A DNA stretch of 39,896 bases from the NCBI RefSeq assembly GCF_001039355.2, contig NW_019773759.1, positions 219,328-259,223 on the forward strand, written 5' to 3'. Positions 12,150-21,599 of the stretch are shown here, in pieces. The notes below the pieces were generated by a model. It was not told the origin of the DNA and made no database searches. It was given only the letters and a program-made list of their open reading frames with translations. A program made the translations under genes and the position numbers. The stretch comes from Lingula anatina (taxonomy: Eukaryota > Brachiopoda > Lingulata > Lingulida > Lingulidae). Each line of letters begins with the position of its first letter. The first letter of the stretch is position 1.

Positions 12150-14070
12150 TTACAACGAGCAAGGTCCCCTGCCCAATACTTTTACTATTGATTATATAAA
12201 TCTTTCGTGGTAAACTTTGGTGATTGCAAAACAATTTGATATCTACGGTTCAAGGGAATATCAATAAAATACACTTTGCAAATTCTGCAGTCTCCGTCAT
12301 GAAGCACGGTGGAGAGGACGGTGACTATGTGTATGTTATTCAAATATCATAGACTCTTTTTTTACGAGCATACGCTGATTGCTATAAATGTCGGGAGAAG
12401 GAATGAGATTTTCTATCCTGAGTTAAGTTCATCACCCCCACCCCCTCCCCCGACCCTACTTGTCTTGTTTCAATAAAATGAAAATTCATGTCATTGTGAG
12501 CCACATCGTGTGTCTATGTAACTTGTAAATAAATACTGCGTAATTTATTGCACATATGACTTTAAATTTCTGACAAAAGGATGTGACCCAGCCCCCAAAC
12601 ATCTCTTTTTAGTCTATAAAGATTTGAGTCGTTAAATGTATTTTTCTTGCTAAAATTATTTGTTCTTATTACTAACCATCTCACATTATGAACAAAGCTT
12701 GCGCGTACTGGATACATGTCTACATGTATAACATTGCCTGCCACCTCTGTGGTTTTGTTTTCCTTGTGTTTCATTTTTCTCTCTGTTCGCGTTCCAGTAG
12801 TCTTATAATGAATAGTGATACTACAGTTTTTCGCTTCACTATTGACAGCATTACTGCAGAGAAATCGATATTCTTACGAGATTCACATTTCTTTCTTCTA
12901 ATTTCCTGTAAATGTCAATCTGAATGCTTATTGATGATAAAAAATACAATGCCATTGTGCAGAATTCAACAAAGGGAAAATTATGTTACCTTTCCTTCTT
13001 GAGTCAGAGGCAATGTCAAGCTATTAATGCTGTTCGTTACTTATTAGAACTAAATACATGTAGGCAAGTTGTGTTCAATATACATTTTACTACTATACAT
13101 TTCCAGTATAAAATCACAAAATCGGAATCCCTAAGTGAACATCGGAGCAGACCTCAATATATATTATTTTTTTAATTTAAACAAAACTAAGTGCTTTGTC
13201 ATGTTCATCACGAGAACACAGTTGTGGAAGAACGAGATTAACTAGCGCGTTTGGGGGGGGTCATCCAACGGTCACATTAAAAACGCCTCAGTCTCTGAAG
13301 AGAAGAGAACCTTTGATGATGAAGATACCACAGCTATTATTGTAACTAAGATCCAACCACCACGATTTTCTAGGACAATGCCATTTAAATTCCTCAGGCC
13401 AAAGTTTACTATATTTTGAGCTTGAGGGGTGTGTGAGAGAGCAAAATTTGGCAATTACCCGCCCAGCTCCTGGACGACATAGTATATATTATATTATATG
13501 TAGTACACACTCGTCGGGACTTCATGCGTAGTAATACACAATAAAAACAACACACTTTCAGTGATACAAAGGTAAGAAAAAAGCAATAAGATACCAAACA
13601 ACAACGCTTTTGTTTATTTCCAGACAAAAACTCTGTCACAATTTCCGCAAGGATATGCAGTTGGTAAAACGCACCTGTTACACGACGTTCTTTGAAAAGC
13701 TATGAATTCAAAGACAAATACATCATTTAAACACTACCCTGCTCATTGACGTTCATGCTAGAGCTGCTCAGTTCTAAAAAACAATTTCCGCTCTTTAAAT
13801 GCAACCCTTTCAGTGTAGCACATGAATACCACGTGCTCTATTATTTCTTTTCGATATTTTTGTAAGAGATTTATAACTTCCTTGTTTGCAAATCGTGTTC
13901 ATTCCAGCACATCCGCTCACTAACTACTTTGAAATTTACTTTTGTTTGAAGATTTGTAGATCCGTGTGGAAATGTTTAGGCACATGCCGAGACTTTATGG
14001 CACTTAATGATTGAGCAATTCTTTGTCTGTTTAGATTGTCACTTTAACCCACTGGACGTAGTCGGTTCAT
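12150..14070. other. Intergenic, no gene recognised
   Basis: There is a C-rich run at 12434-12455 and a G8 run at 13252-13260. Several 70-100-codon frames exist on both strands (for example 12688-13002), but their composition is that of AT-rich noncoding DNA and none carries a recognisable motif. Confidence 0.5.
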
Positions 14071-14379
14071 AAACAGTCTAGTCGAGTAGCCAGAACGCTA
14101 ACCCTGCAAGGTTTTTTCCTGTCAACTTTTTTCTCTTAAATGTATTATCTATGCCGAGAGAAGCAAAATTAGCTTGATTGCTACTTCCGAGACGTTGAGC
14201 ATTTTTCAATATGGCCGTCAATTTATGAGCAAAGTAGAAAAACGACCAAAAGTCGCCGGGTATACTTTATAAAGAGCTTTTTGATCGGTTTGGGCTCATG
14301 AGATGAGCTATTCTTGACAACGTTCGGGGATATGGCTACCCATCGACATCATGTAGTTGAAATGTTGTTTTAACCAAAA

Positions 14380-14712
14380 TATACTGACAGTCAATGGAAG
14401 CTTTAAGGTAGGAATGTATGCATGTTTCTACTTGCAGGGGAGTTGTAATTATTCATTGTGGATTAGTTGATGACTTAGTGCTGGGGTAGTTGACATAATA
14501 ATGATATCATGTTGTCATAGTTCATTACACATGGGTTAGTCTTTTTCCAAAAGTTGACCAAATACAAATTAGTCGTGAAACTTAAGACTATTGTTTCTGT
14601 ATGCCAATATCCTAAACAAATGATTCATTTGAAAAAAATCCAGTTTGGGGCTTCAAAATAGCACTTATGTCGAAAAATATAGCCCTCAGAGTTTTTAATG
14701 ACTGTCAGTATT
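14380..14712. mobile_element. Mariner-type MITE, ~330 bp
   Basis: The left end, TATACTGACAGTCAATGG, is matched inverted at the right end by ATGACTGTCAGTAT (14698-14711). The same terminal word bounds the element at 36254-36780. TA at the ends fits the TA target preference of Tc1/mariner elements. No coding capacity. Confidence 0.6.
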
Positions 14713-15017
14713 TAACCAAAAGATATGTAAGATATTTTATTTTTTGACTCTATGTAATTTAAAGTGAAAAAAGCGCAGTAATAAGACAAATTATAAGTGC
14801 TGTTATATACTGATGTAATTTGAACCAAGAATTTTCTTAAACGTGACAATCTCAATAAAAAATCAGGAAATTTTAAAGCTTAATTTTATTTACATACTAA
14901 ATATAGTTATGATAAAGATATAAAATCACAAAAATTAAGGTAAGTATGATCAACATGAAAATAAGAAAATAATAAGGTTATATTATGACAATAATTACAT
15001 ATTTATTATAAAATTTT

Positions 15018-15043
15018 ACCCCCACCCCCACCCCCACCCCCAC
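15018..15043 (-). repeat. CCCCCA tandem run (G-quadruplex-capable on the minus strand)
   Basis: Four runs of five C separated by single A give four runs of five G on the minus strand, the classical pattern for an intramolecular G-quadruplex. It lies about 60 bp outside the fold-back element that begins near 15101. Confidence 0.8.
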
Positions 15044-15100
15044 CGACGGACTTGGTTGGACTCTCTGTAAATGAGGGACTCTATTGCAGATTAACCTTTT

Positions 15101-15683
15101 GAGAGCGCTGAAGTTATTGTCTAGTTTCTAGTTTCGTTTTTCAAAAACTAGTGTCGTTTTTCAAAAACGATTCCGGCAACCAGAAACTAGTGTCGTTTTT
15201 CAAAAACGATTCCGGCAACCAGAAACTAGTGTCGTTTTTCAAAAACGATTCTAGCAACCAGAAACTAGTGTCGTTTTTCAAAATTGATTCTGGCAACCAG
15301 AAACTAGTGTCGTTTTTCAAAAACGATTCTAGCAACCAGAATCTAGTGTCGATTTTCGAAAAACGACACTGGTTTCTAAGCATCATAATCGTTTTTTTTT
15401 TAATTAAAAATTATACTTCAAACTAAAAAGGGAGGCCCCGGGGGCCCTTCCCCCTCCTCAACCTCACCCTTACCTCCCCCCTCCCCCAGCCACACCTAAA
15501 CCCCATTCCCGGCATCCGCTGTGCAAGCGGCCTGTGACTGGTATAGGCGGTCAACCCGGCCTCAGCCTAGTATCTAGTTGCCAGAATCGTTTTTGAAAAA
15601 CGACACTAGTTTCTAGTTGCCAGGTTCGTTTTTGAAAAACGAAACTGGAAACTAGAAACCAGACACTAACTTCAGCACTCCAA
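15101..15683. mobile_element. Fold-back element with 39-bp palindromic repeat units
   Basis: The left end AGCGCTGAAGTTATTGTCTA is mirrored at the right end by the complement of AGTGCTGAAGTTAGTGTCTG (about 15661-15680). Both ends run on into TAGTTTCTAGTTTC and into copies of TCGTTTTTCAAAAACGA, which is itself palindromic apart from its central base. The left half carries five tandem 39-bp units (15151-15345) plus partial units. The right half (15570-15660) has inverted copies. The 15421-15565 centre is C-rich and unrelated. TTGGACTCTCTGTA at 15056-15069 and TTGGACTCCCTGTA at 15688-15701 flank the structure as an imperfect direct repeat. The open frames here are repeat translations with a 13-residue period, not a gene. 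Confidence 0.8.
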
Positions 15684-15689
15684 CATTTT

Positions 15690-16436
15690 GGACTCCCTGT
15701 ACCCCAAATCCTGCGGTAATCCCTGTTGGCCCTTGATAAAATTTCCTTCAGACTGAGCTTGTGTTAAAATGAGAACATACGTAACAGTCACTCCTCTTCT
15801 ATGGTCTTAGTATTACTGTAATACTGTAATACACCTTGTCATTAAATAATATAATTAAATGTATATTGTATGGCAGATTATCAGTTCAAAACGTAATTCT
15901 CGTGCTTTTTTATCTTTTTGGACATGTTTTAGCGGTCATTTGAAATGTGGAATATCATGTACTTTGAACCCAACGCTTTGCTATTCTACATAATCATTTG
16001 TTTATAATATAATGATATTATAGTACATTGGATTTTGAAAATTGATCAATATTCCAGATGTAACCAATGGCAAGAAAGACCAAATTAAATGGCTTTTATA
16101 GCCCAAAAGAATTCAGTTCTTAATCAATTACAGGGAATGACATAGACGTATTCGACTATATGGGATCCGTGGAAGGAGCAAACAGTTTCTTGGGGGTTGA
16201 TACGCTCACGTTATTGAACTGTCCGACAAGCTTATTCTGAGAGTTTAAAATCATGAATAAAAATAATGTCTTAATGAACATATATAGAAAAGGCAGATAT
16301 GCTTTTAATAAGACTAAATATGCAAAAAACGAGCAAATTTTGCCGTTTTATCACTTTATGCCGTATGTTTTGACGGCCATTTTTTTTTGCTAAAAGTTAT
16401 AAGCGTATTCACTATTCCTGCTGTGCTCTTCTGATA
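15690..16436. other. Spacer of the large inverted repeat, no gene recognised
   Basis: AT-rich, with no protein-like frame and no further repeat ends found. Confidence 0.45.
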
Positions 16437-16669
16437 GGATAAACGTTCAAAGAAGCTCTAAATAAAGTATGCCCGGCAACTTCTGGTCGTTTTCTGATTT
16501 TCCTTATAAATTAACGGCCATATTGAACAATGCTCAATGTCTCGGAAGTAGCAACCAAGCTAATTTTGCTTCTCTCAGCCTGAAGAATGCGTTTCAGCAA
16601 AAAAGTTTACAGAAAAGAACACTGCAGGGTCCTACCATTGGGCCTGTGGGAATGACGACTTGACTACCA

Positions 16670-17998
16670 CCCAAGGACAGGGTAACCTGAAGCTGAACAG
16701 GGCAGGCCTTTCTTAAAGCAAGCATGTTCCACATCTGCACGATATACATGACAGTAATATTACCTCATTCTATATACCACTGAATATTTGCCACCATAAA
16801 CCAGGCAGAATTCATCGATACTTTTGTTGACGCCCCCTCTCCTGTTAGCAACATCCTGGATCTGCCACTGTACATATTATACCATTTACAAACTACTCTT
16901 TAAAAATTTCACCTCTTACGTTCCAAATCGTTATATAACCCTCATTCCTTTATTGTAAGTTATATTTAAAGCAATAATAACTCTTCCTTTGAGATTCAAA
17001 ATTCCGCATGAAATACATTTTAAACAACGCATGGAAATATATTCTATCGTATTTTACCACTAAAACGGCCGTTATTGGAGTAAAACTAAAATCTGTGCTT
17101 GTCAATGGGGCTTTCGATGCCATTTTTCCCAGTCATCAAGGCATTCGTTGCTAATGACGTAAGGGTGTCACGCGGATTCTCGCGTTCATTCGAGACCAAA
17201 ATAACATGGCGCCAAACACATTAATGCGGACGCAGACGTAAGTTGCGAGTTTTTGTACAGTGCGTCGGATAACGAAAAGCCCAGAATGGCACACATTGTG
17301 GATATAAATGCATTTTTAACAAAAAGACGAATATATCTCATGAATCTTATATAGTGTTGTTGTTGTCTGCTTTTCCCGCGGTTTTAAGTAGGTCACCAGT
17401 GACTTTGCAATGTCAGAGAGAGCTCCGTCAGTTAAAATCTCTTAAGAGATTTTAACAAAAAACCGTACGTTTAGGAAAAAAACCCTGGATTAACTTTGAA
17501 TGCAGAAATGGGGTCGTTGACCATTGGTAAGTACGGGAAAATTGCCGTTTTTTCCAGGAAAATCCAATTTTTGGCCAAAACGAAGAGTTATTATGACTTT
17601 AAGAACGTACCCACACTTATCTGAAACTGACCAGAATAAGTGATAAGATCATGGCGCGAGTGGAGTAAATGGTTGAAATTCGATCATCGTATAACATAAT
17701 ACTATTAAAAATAGAAAGTGTTTTGTGTTATTTTCCATTCTAGCAGACTTTTGACAACAGTTCACTTTTTGTCTTTTTCGGTAATAATTTCTGTCTAAAG
17801 TCTGCCTAACTTAATAAGTTTCTTCTGACTTCCTCCGGTTGTCAGGGACGTATCAATTTAACAATGAGAACTTTTGCAATATAATCACATACGTACAAGA
17901 AATACTGGTGATGTTTTGATACCTGAACTTACATTATATTCCATTCAATATTTCATGTTTGAAATAAAATGGACAAATAAACAAAAAAAATCTAGATT
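16670..17998. other. Intergenic, with a palindrome and a weak first-exon-like patch
   Basis: A CRE-like TGACGTAA lies at 17155-17162. An ATG at 17206 opens 11 codons (MAPNTLMRTQ...) and ends at a consensus donor, AC|GTAAGT, at 17238. This could be a short first exon, but no matching downstream exon was found. A perfect 26-bp palindrome lies at 17431-17456. The rest is AT-rich. Confidence 0.4.
17431..17456. repeat. Perfect 26-bp palindrome
   Basis: The half-site GTTAAAATCTCTT is followed directly by its exact reverse complement, with no spacer. Confidence 0.95.
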
Positions 17999-17999
17999 G

Positions 18000-18714
18000 G
18001 GCCACACTTTTTTTATTTTTATGAATGACATCCTGCGCGCGCACCGATTTTCGTCCGTTCTCAAAAAAAAAAAAAAAAAAAAAAANNNNNNNNNNNNNNN
18101 NNNNNNNNNNNNNNNNNNNNNNNNNNNNNNNNNNNNNNNNNNNNNNNNNNNNNNNNNNNNNNNNNNNNNNNNNNNNNNNNNNNNNNNNNNNNNNNNNNNN
18201 NNNNNNNNNNNNNNNNNNNNNNNNNNNNNNNNNNNNNNNNNNNNNNNNNNNNNNNNNNNNNNNNNNNNNNNNNNNNNNNNNNNNNNNNNNNNNNNNNNNN
18301 NNNNNNNNNNNNNNNNNNNNNNNNNNNNNNNNNNNNNNNNNNNNNNNNNNNNNNNNNNNNNNNNNNNNNNNNNNNNNNNNNNNNNNNNNNNNNNNNNNNN
18401 NNNNNNNNNNNNNNNNNNNNNNNNNNNNNNNNNNNNNNNNNNNNNNNNNNNNNNNNNNNNNNNNNNNNNNNNNNNNNNNNNNNNNNNNNNNNNNNNNNNN
18501 NNNNNNNNNNNNNNNNNNNNNNNNNNNNNNNNNNNNNNNNNNNNNNNNNNNNNNNNNNNNNNNNNNNNNNNNNNNNNNNNNNNNNNNNNNNNNNNNNNNN
18601 NNNNNNNNNNNNNNNNNNNNTTTTTTTTTTTTTTTTGACTGTTTTTTTTCGCCCGCTCGCACCGATTTTGGGGTCCCCAGAGGATGTCATCCATAAAAAT
18701 AAAAAAGTGTGGCC
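18000..18714. mobile_element. Terminal-inverted-repeat element containing the assembly gap
   Basis: GGCCACACTTTTTTTATTTT at 18000-18019, running on through ATGAATGACATCCT, is mirrored at 18682-18714 with one T fewer and one substitution. Just inside the ends, GCACCGATTTT occurs on both sides in the same orientation (18041-18051 and 18659-18669). Poly-A leads into 535 N and poly-T leads out. This is a long-TIR or fold-back element whose interior could not be assembled. No target-site duplication is evident. Confidence 0.8.
18086..18620. other. Assembly gap (535 N)
   Basis: Unresolved bases between a poly-A run of more than 20 and a poly-T run of 16. The true length is unknown, and any frames running through it are meaningless. 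Confidence 1.
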
Positions 18715-18984
18715 TTAAGAGAAATGTCCACAGGTTGTAGACACAATAAACAACAGTCGCCTATTAAAGTGCCGAGTTTCTTTTCTATGTTTAGCGGTGA
18801 AAAAAAGGCGCCTGATTATTATTAAGTTTAATTTTTTCGTGATAGATCACTCTGAAATTCACCAAACAAATAGCATCCCTGACATTGGCCTTAGGCTATT
18901 ATAAAAGATTACACAATTGCAATATCATGGTTTTCAAAAGTAGTAAATACATGAATAAAGATAACAGGTAAGTAAGATACTCAC

Positions 18985-19215
18985 AACAGTTGTGCACACG
19001 GACCCCATTGTGAGGACAGTCCCAGAGGGAGCTTTCATGTCCATTGCATCTCACGTTGTTCAGAAGAATACTTCCAGTGCCACTGCCTCTGTTATATACT
19101 TTGGTACACGTTTTATATCCCAACATCCTGGCAACAACTCTGTTGTTGTTGTTGTTGTTGTTGTTGAAGAAGTAGGAGCTACCCCAGCCATTCTGACAAA
19201 CGGTGCCAAAACTAC
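18985..19215 (-). CDS. SRCR (scavenger receptor cysteine-rich) domain exon, partial gene
   Basis: The minus-strand exon is bounded by a strong acceptor (TTCTCCTTTCAG) and a strong donor (GTGAGT) and is 231 nt long, phase 1-1 with these sites. It encodes most of an SRCR domain: GTVCQNGWG, then VVARMLGYKTC, GSGTGSILLNNVRCNGHES, SLWDCPHNG and HNC. These match the family pattern GTVCDDGW, VVCRQLGY, ILLDDVRC and LWDC. SRCR domains are disulphide-stabilised extracellular modules of innate immune and adhesion receptors. Two oddities stand out. Eight Asn from an AAC microsatellite sit where the domain normally has a short acidic turn. The Cys expected in VVCR is Ala. An alternative acceptor 4 nt further in (GTAG|TTTT, exon from 19211) joins the upstream signal-peptide exon in frame. 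The end of the domain and any further domains are not found downstream. Confidence 0.8.
19143..19166. repeat. AAC/GTT microsatellite inside the SRCR exon
   Basis: Eight AAC codons on the minus strand encode eight Asn in a row within the SRCR domain. Repeats of this type expand and contract, so length variation between individuals is likely. Confidence 0.95.
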
Positions 19216-19525
19216 CTGAAAGGAGAAAATCATACGTTCTCTTTAACAAACATTTGTCGAAAATGAATATTCAGGCTAGTAGGAGGTTCGGTTCAGATGA
19301 GCGCTAACATTTCAAAACGATTCTAGAATAACGCCTGTATGTGGTAGTGGGGGGGAGTCTTGCATTTATATTTGATATATTTGAATATGTGAGAAGGAGT
19401 AGTAATTTGGCAGAGACCCCCCTAGGCTCCTACGTTAATAAGCCAAATAATGATTAAATGTACTCTTTATGTGGTTTACCAGCCAATATCAATATTTGAC
19501 GGGAATAACGCTGTCTCCAACTCAC

Positions 19526-19704
19526 GAAACATTACTCGACCCGTACCTGCACTTGTATCCGACGTAAATAACTGATAAACGTAACGTCAGATCCGCGGTA
19601 GGCGAGGTGTCTATGACAGTATAAGCATTTGAAAGCGCCGAAAGAGTCCCGAAAATTATGAAAAAGACGGAGAGGAATTTCCCTCCAACTCCGGTCGATT
19701 CCAT
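19526..19704 (-). CDS. Probable first coding exon of the SRCR gene (signal peptide)
   Basis: ATG at 19704 on the minus strand opens a signal-peptide-like start: short polar N-terminus, hydrophobic core KFLSVFFIIFGTLSAL at residues 9-24, and a likely cleavage after SNA at residue 27. It runs on through LRLS, resembling the LRLV opening of SRCR domains. A consensus donor, TTTC|GTGAGT, follows at 19525. Joined to the acceptor at GTAG|TTTT (exon from 19211), the frame continues directly into FGTVCQNGWG. A second donor, A|GTAATG, would join in frame to the stronger acceptor at 19216. The intron would be about 310 nt. The product would be secreted or a type I membrane protein. The exon pairing is inferred; only a transcript would settle it. 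Confidence 0.55.
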
Positions 19705-20022
19705 GTCTCACCTTCGAATGAGGTTATTTAATCATATAGTTTATCGTTATCCTTCCAATGAAAAGTATATCTTATCAACAAGGAGAGTTAGAAGATCAAC
19801 ATTTCTATCTTGTTCAAACATTGGCTGACTTAGGGATCGACGCTCTGAAAACGTTTAATCAAATTTGAAACGAGACACCACAGGTCAATAGTTGAAAATA
19901 TAACATTACAAGCATTGTTTTTTCTAATTCAGATAAAAAAAAGAAAAACGGTTTTCTTTCAATCAATTAAGTTATTTTTCTTCCACCCAAATGTTTATAC
20001 TTTGCCATAGCGATCTTTATAA

Positions 20023-20572
20023 AAAGATAACACCGCAAAGAGTGTAAAGAAGGCACGACAAAGACTGTATTTTTTAAGACCATTGAGAACTTTTACTGAT
20101 AGCGTGCCTATTTTAGTCAATTTTTACAGGTGTGTAATTGAAAGCATTCTAGCGTACGGAATTATAATATGGTATAGCGGAACAGCTGGGGAGGAAAGGA
20201 AGAAATTAACAAACGTTGTAAAAACTGCAAGCAGGATTATCGGGCAGGATCTCCCCAAGCTGGATGAAATTTTTAAAGACAGGATGGAGAAAAGAATTGT
20301 CGCCACCATGAAAGACTCTTTCCATCCTGCATCATCTCTTTTTACTTTTTTACCAAGCAACCGTAGACTTTTAACTTTTAAAGGCAGTAAACGCTTTTTA
20401 AACAGCTTTTATCCAAGTGCAGTGACGCATTTTAATTTGATCTCAAAACTTAATTCTTAATTTATTTATTTATTGCATTATTTTATTATTTTACTCTGTA
20501 TATTGCTCCAAAAGGAAAATGATTTCCGATTTTTATAATTGGCTAAATAAACTCTTATCTTATCTTATCTTA
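20023..20572 (+). mobile_element. 5'-truncated CR1/Rex1-like LINE with (TCTTA)n tail
   Basis: This is the last part of a non-LTR retrotransposon. Coding sequence begins near 20032, upstream frames are closed, and it ends at TAA at 20458. A short AT-rich 3' UTR follows, then a pentanucleotide tail (TCTTATCTTATCTTA, 20552-20572) instead of poly-A. Short tandem tails of this kind are typical of CR1-like elements. The 5' boundary is approximate and no target-site duplication was identified. The tail merges with the 29-bp minisatellite at 20571. Confidence 0.8.
20038..20460 (+). pseudogene. C-terminus of CR1/Rex1-like reverse transcriptase (truncated)
   Basis: The frame reads DNTAKSVKKARQRLYFLRPL, then FYRCVIESILAYGIIIWYSG, VVKTASRIIGQDLP, HPASSLFTFLPSNRR and NSFYPSAVTHFN, and ends normally. 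This is the characteristic C-terminal tail of Rex1/CR1-type RTs, which read KKAQQRLYFLR..., FYR..IESVL.....W, K..SRIIG, HP...LF..LPSGRR and NSFYPSA. About 140 residues remain, all downstream of the polymerase motifs, so the copy has no RT activity. The uninterrupted frame implies a fairly young insertion truncated at its 5' end. An ATG at 20083 is internal and not a true start. Confidence 0.8.
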
Positions 20573-21045
20573 TTACTGAGGTGAATTATATTGCTATGAT
20601 ATTACTGAGGTGAAGTATATTGCTATAATATTACAGAGGTGAAGTATATTGCTATGATGTTACTGAGGTGAAGTATATTGCTATGATATTACAGAGGTGA
20701 AGTGTATTGCTATAATATATTACTGAGGTGAAGTGTATTGCTATGATATTACTGAGGTGAAGTATATTACTATGATATTACAGAGGTGAAGTGTATTGCT
20801 ATAATATTACAGAGGTGAAGTGTATTGCTATGATATTACAGAGGTGAAGTGTATTGCTATAATATTACAGAGGTGAAGTGTATTGCTATGATATTACAGA
20901 GGTGAAGTATATTGCTATGATATTACAGAGGTGAAGTATATTGCTATGATATTACAGAGGTGAAGTATATTTCTATGATATTACAGAAGTGAAGTACATT
21001 GCTATGATATTACAGTGGTGAAGCACACGTATATTGCTATGATAT
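20571..21045. repeat. Minisatellite, 29-bp unit, about 16 copies
   Basis: Tandem copies of TTACTGAGGTGAAGTATATT + GCTATGATA. Variants alternate CTGAGG/CAGAGG, GTATATT/GTGTATT and ATGATA/ATAATA. It begins immediately at the pentanucleotide tail of the upstream LINE. Decay at the right edge (21000-21045) marks the array end. Confidence 0.95.
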
Positions 21046-21450
21046 TCGTACTGAAATTCTCCTTAACGAGTGCTCAAGAACCTTTAGAGATTACATATTG
21101 AGAAATTATATTTGTACTTTAGAAGCTTTGTTTTTTTTTTTCAATAACTACACACATAAAGTCCATGTAAGCATATATTTTACTTTATCAACCCTCATAA
21201 ATGTACAAACTACATGTAGCGCATTGAAATGGGCAGTAGAGAAGATGTGTTAAAAATATTTAAAACAAATGGAACAAAAGCTATCTAAAATATATATCCC
21301 GGAAAGATTATCCCAAGAGTGACGGCACGCTTATTGGTCCATGAAAATAATTGCTGGTCGGTTCAAATGAAGAGAATTGTCGAATTGTGGTCGGGATTTT
21401 GCCAGTTCTTCAAATGAACATGACTCTCGCTCTTCGACAGAACAGGCCCC
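21046..21450. other. Intergenic, no gene recognised
   Basis: AT-rich single-copy-looking sequence with a T10 run near 21131; no coding or repeat structure found. Confidence 0.45.
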
Positions 21451-21454
21451 GTAA

Positions 21455-21582
21455 CTCCAAAGCATTGCGCATGGCGACCGAGCGAAAGCGTCTAGATTCC
21501 ATAACTCACCCATACTCGCCCCTTATGGGGGTTATGGAATCGAGACTCTTGCGCTGGGTCGCAGTGCGTGATGCTTTCCAGA
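21455..21582. repeat. Long imperfect hairpin (51-bp arms, 27-nt loop)
   Basis: The arm at 21455-21505 pairs with the arm at 21531-21582 at roughly 80 % complementarity. The innermost 11 bp (GATTCCATAAC against GTTATGGAATC) pair perfectly. It could be a tiny palindromic MITE or a transcribed hairpin; there is no promoter evidence. The flanks have weaker complementarity. Confidence 0.75.
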
Positions 21583-21599
21583 ACAGCAACCCCTCAGCC

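Larger units (their letters stand above)
14074..16668. mobile_element. Large inverted-repeat structure (arms ~220 bp, spacer ~2.1 kb)
   Basis: The left arm at 14074-14292 is matched inverted by 16437-16668. The best block, about 66 bp, begins GAGAGAAGCAAAATTAGCTT, continues through GCTACTTCCGAGAC and ends at CAATATGGCCGT, with only a few mismatches (14155-14222 against the complement of about 16511-16579). Homology extends outward and inward with small indels. The arms enclose a mariner-type MITE (14380-14712), a CCCCCA run and a 39-bp-repeat fold-back element. It may be one fold-back transposon later invaded by others, or two copies of one repeat inserted in opposite directions. No target-site duplication could be fixed. 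Confidence 0.75.

Noticed and set aside
12688-13002. 104-codon plus-strand ORF
   Set aside because: Composition is that of AT-rich noncoding DNA, overlapping other frames of similar length.
15151-15345. Possible CRISPR array (regular repeats)
   Set aside because: The 39-bp units are contiguous with no unique spacers, and the DNA is eukaryotic.
15141-15426. ORFs with a 13-residue repeat
   Set aside because: Translation of the 39-bp noncoding tandem unit, open on both strands at once.
17206-17243. ATG plus 11 codons ending at AC|GTAAGT as a first exon
   Set aside because: No matching second exon or transcript evidence; too short to support.
17874-18696. Long ORFs on both strands across the N run
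   Set aside because: They are open only because Ns translate as X.
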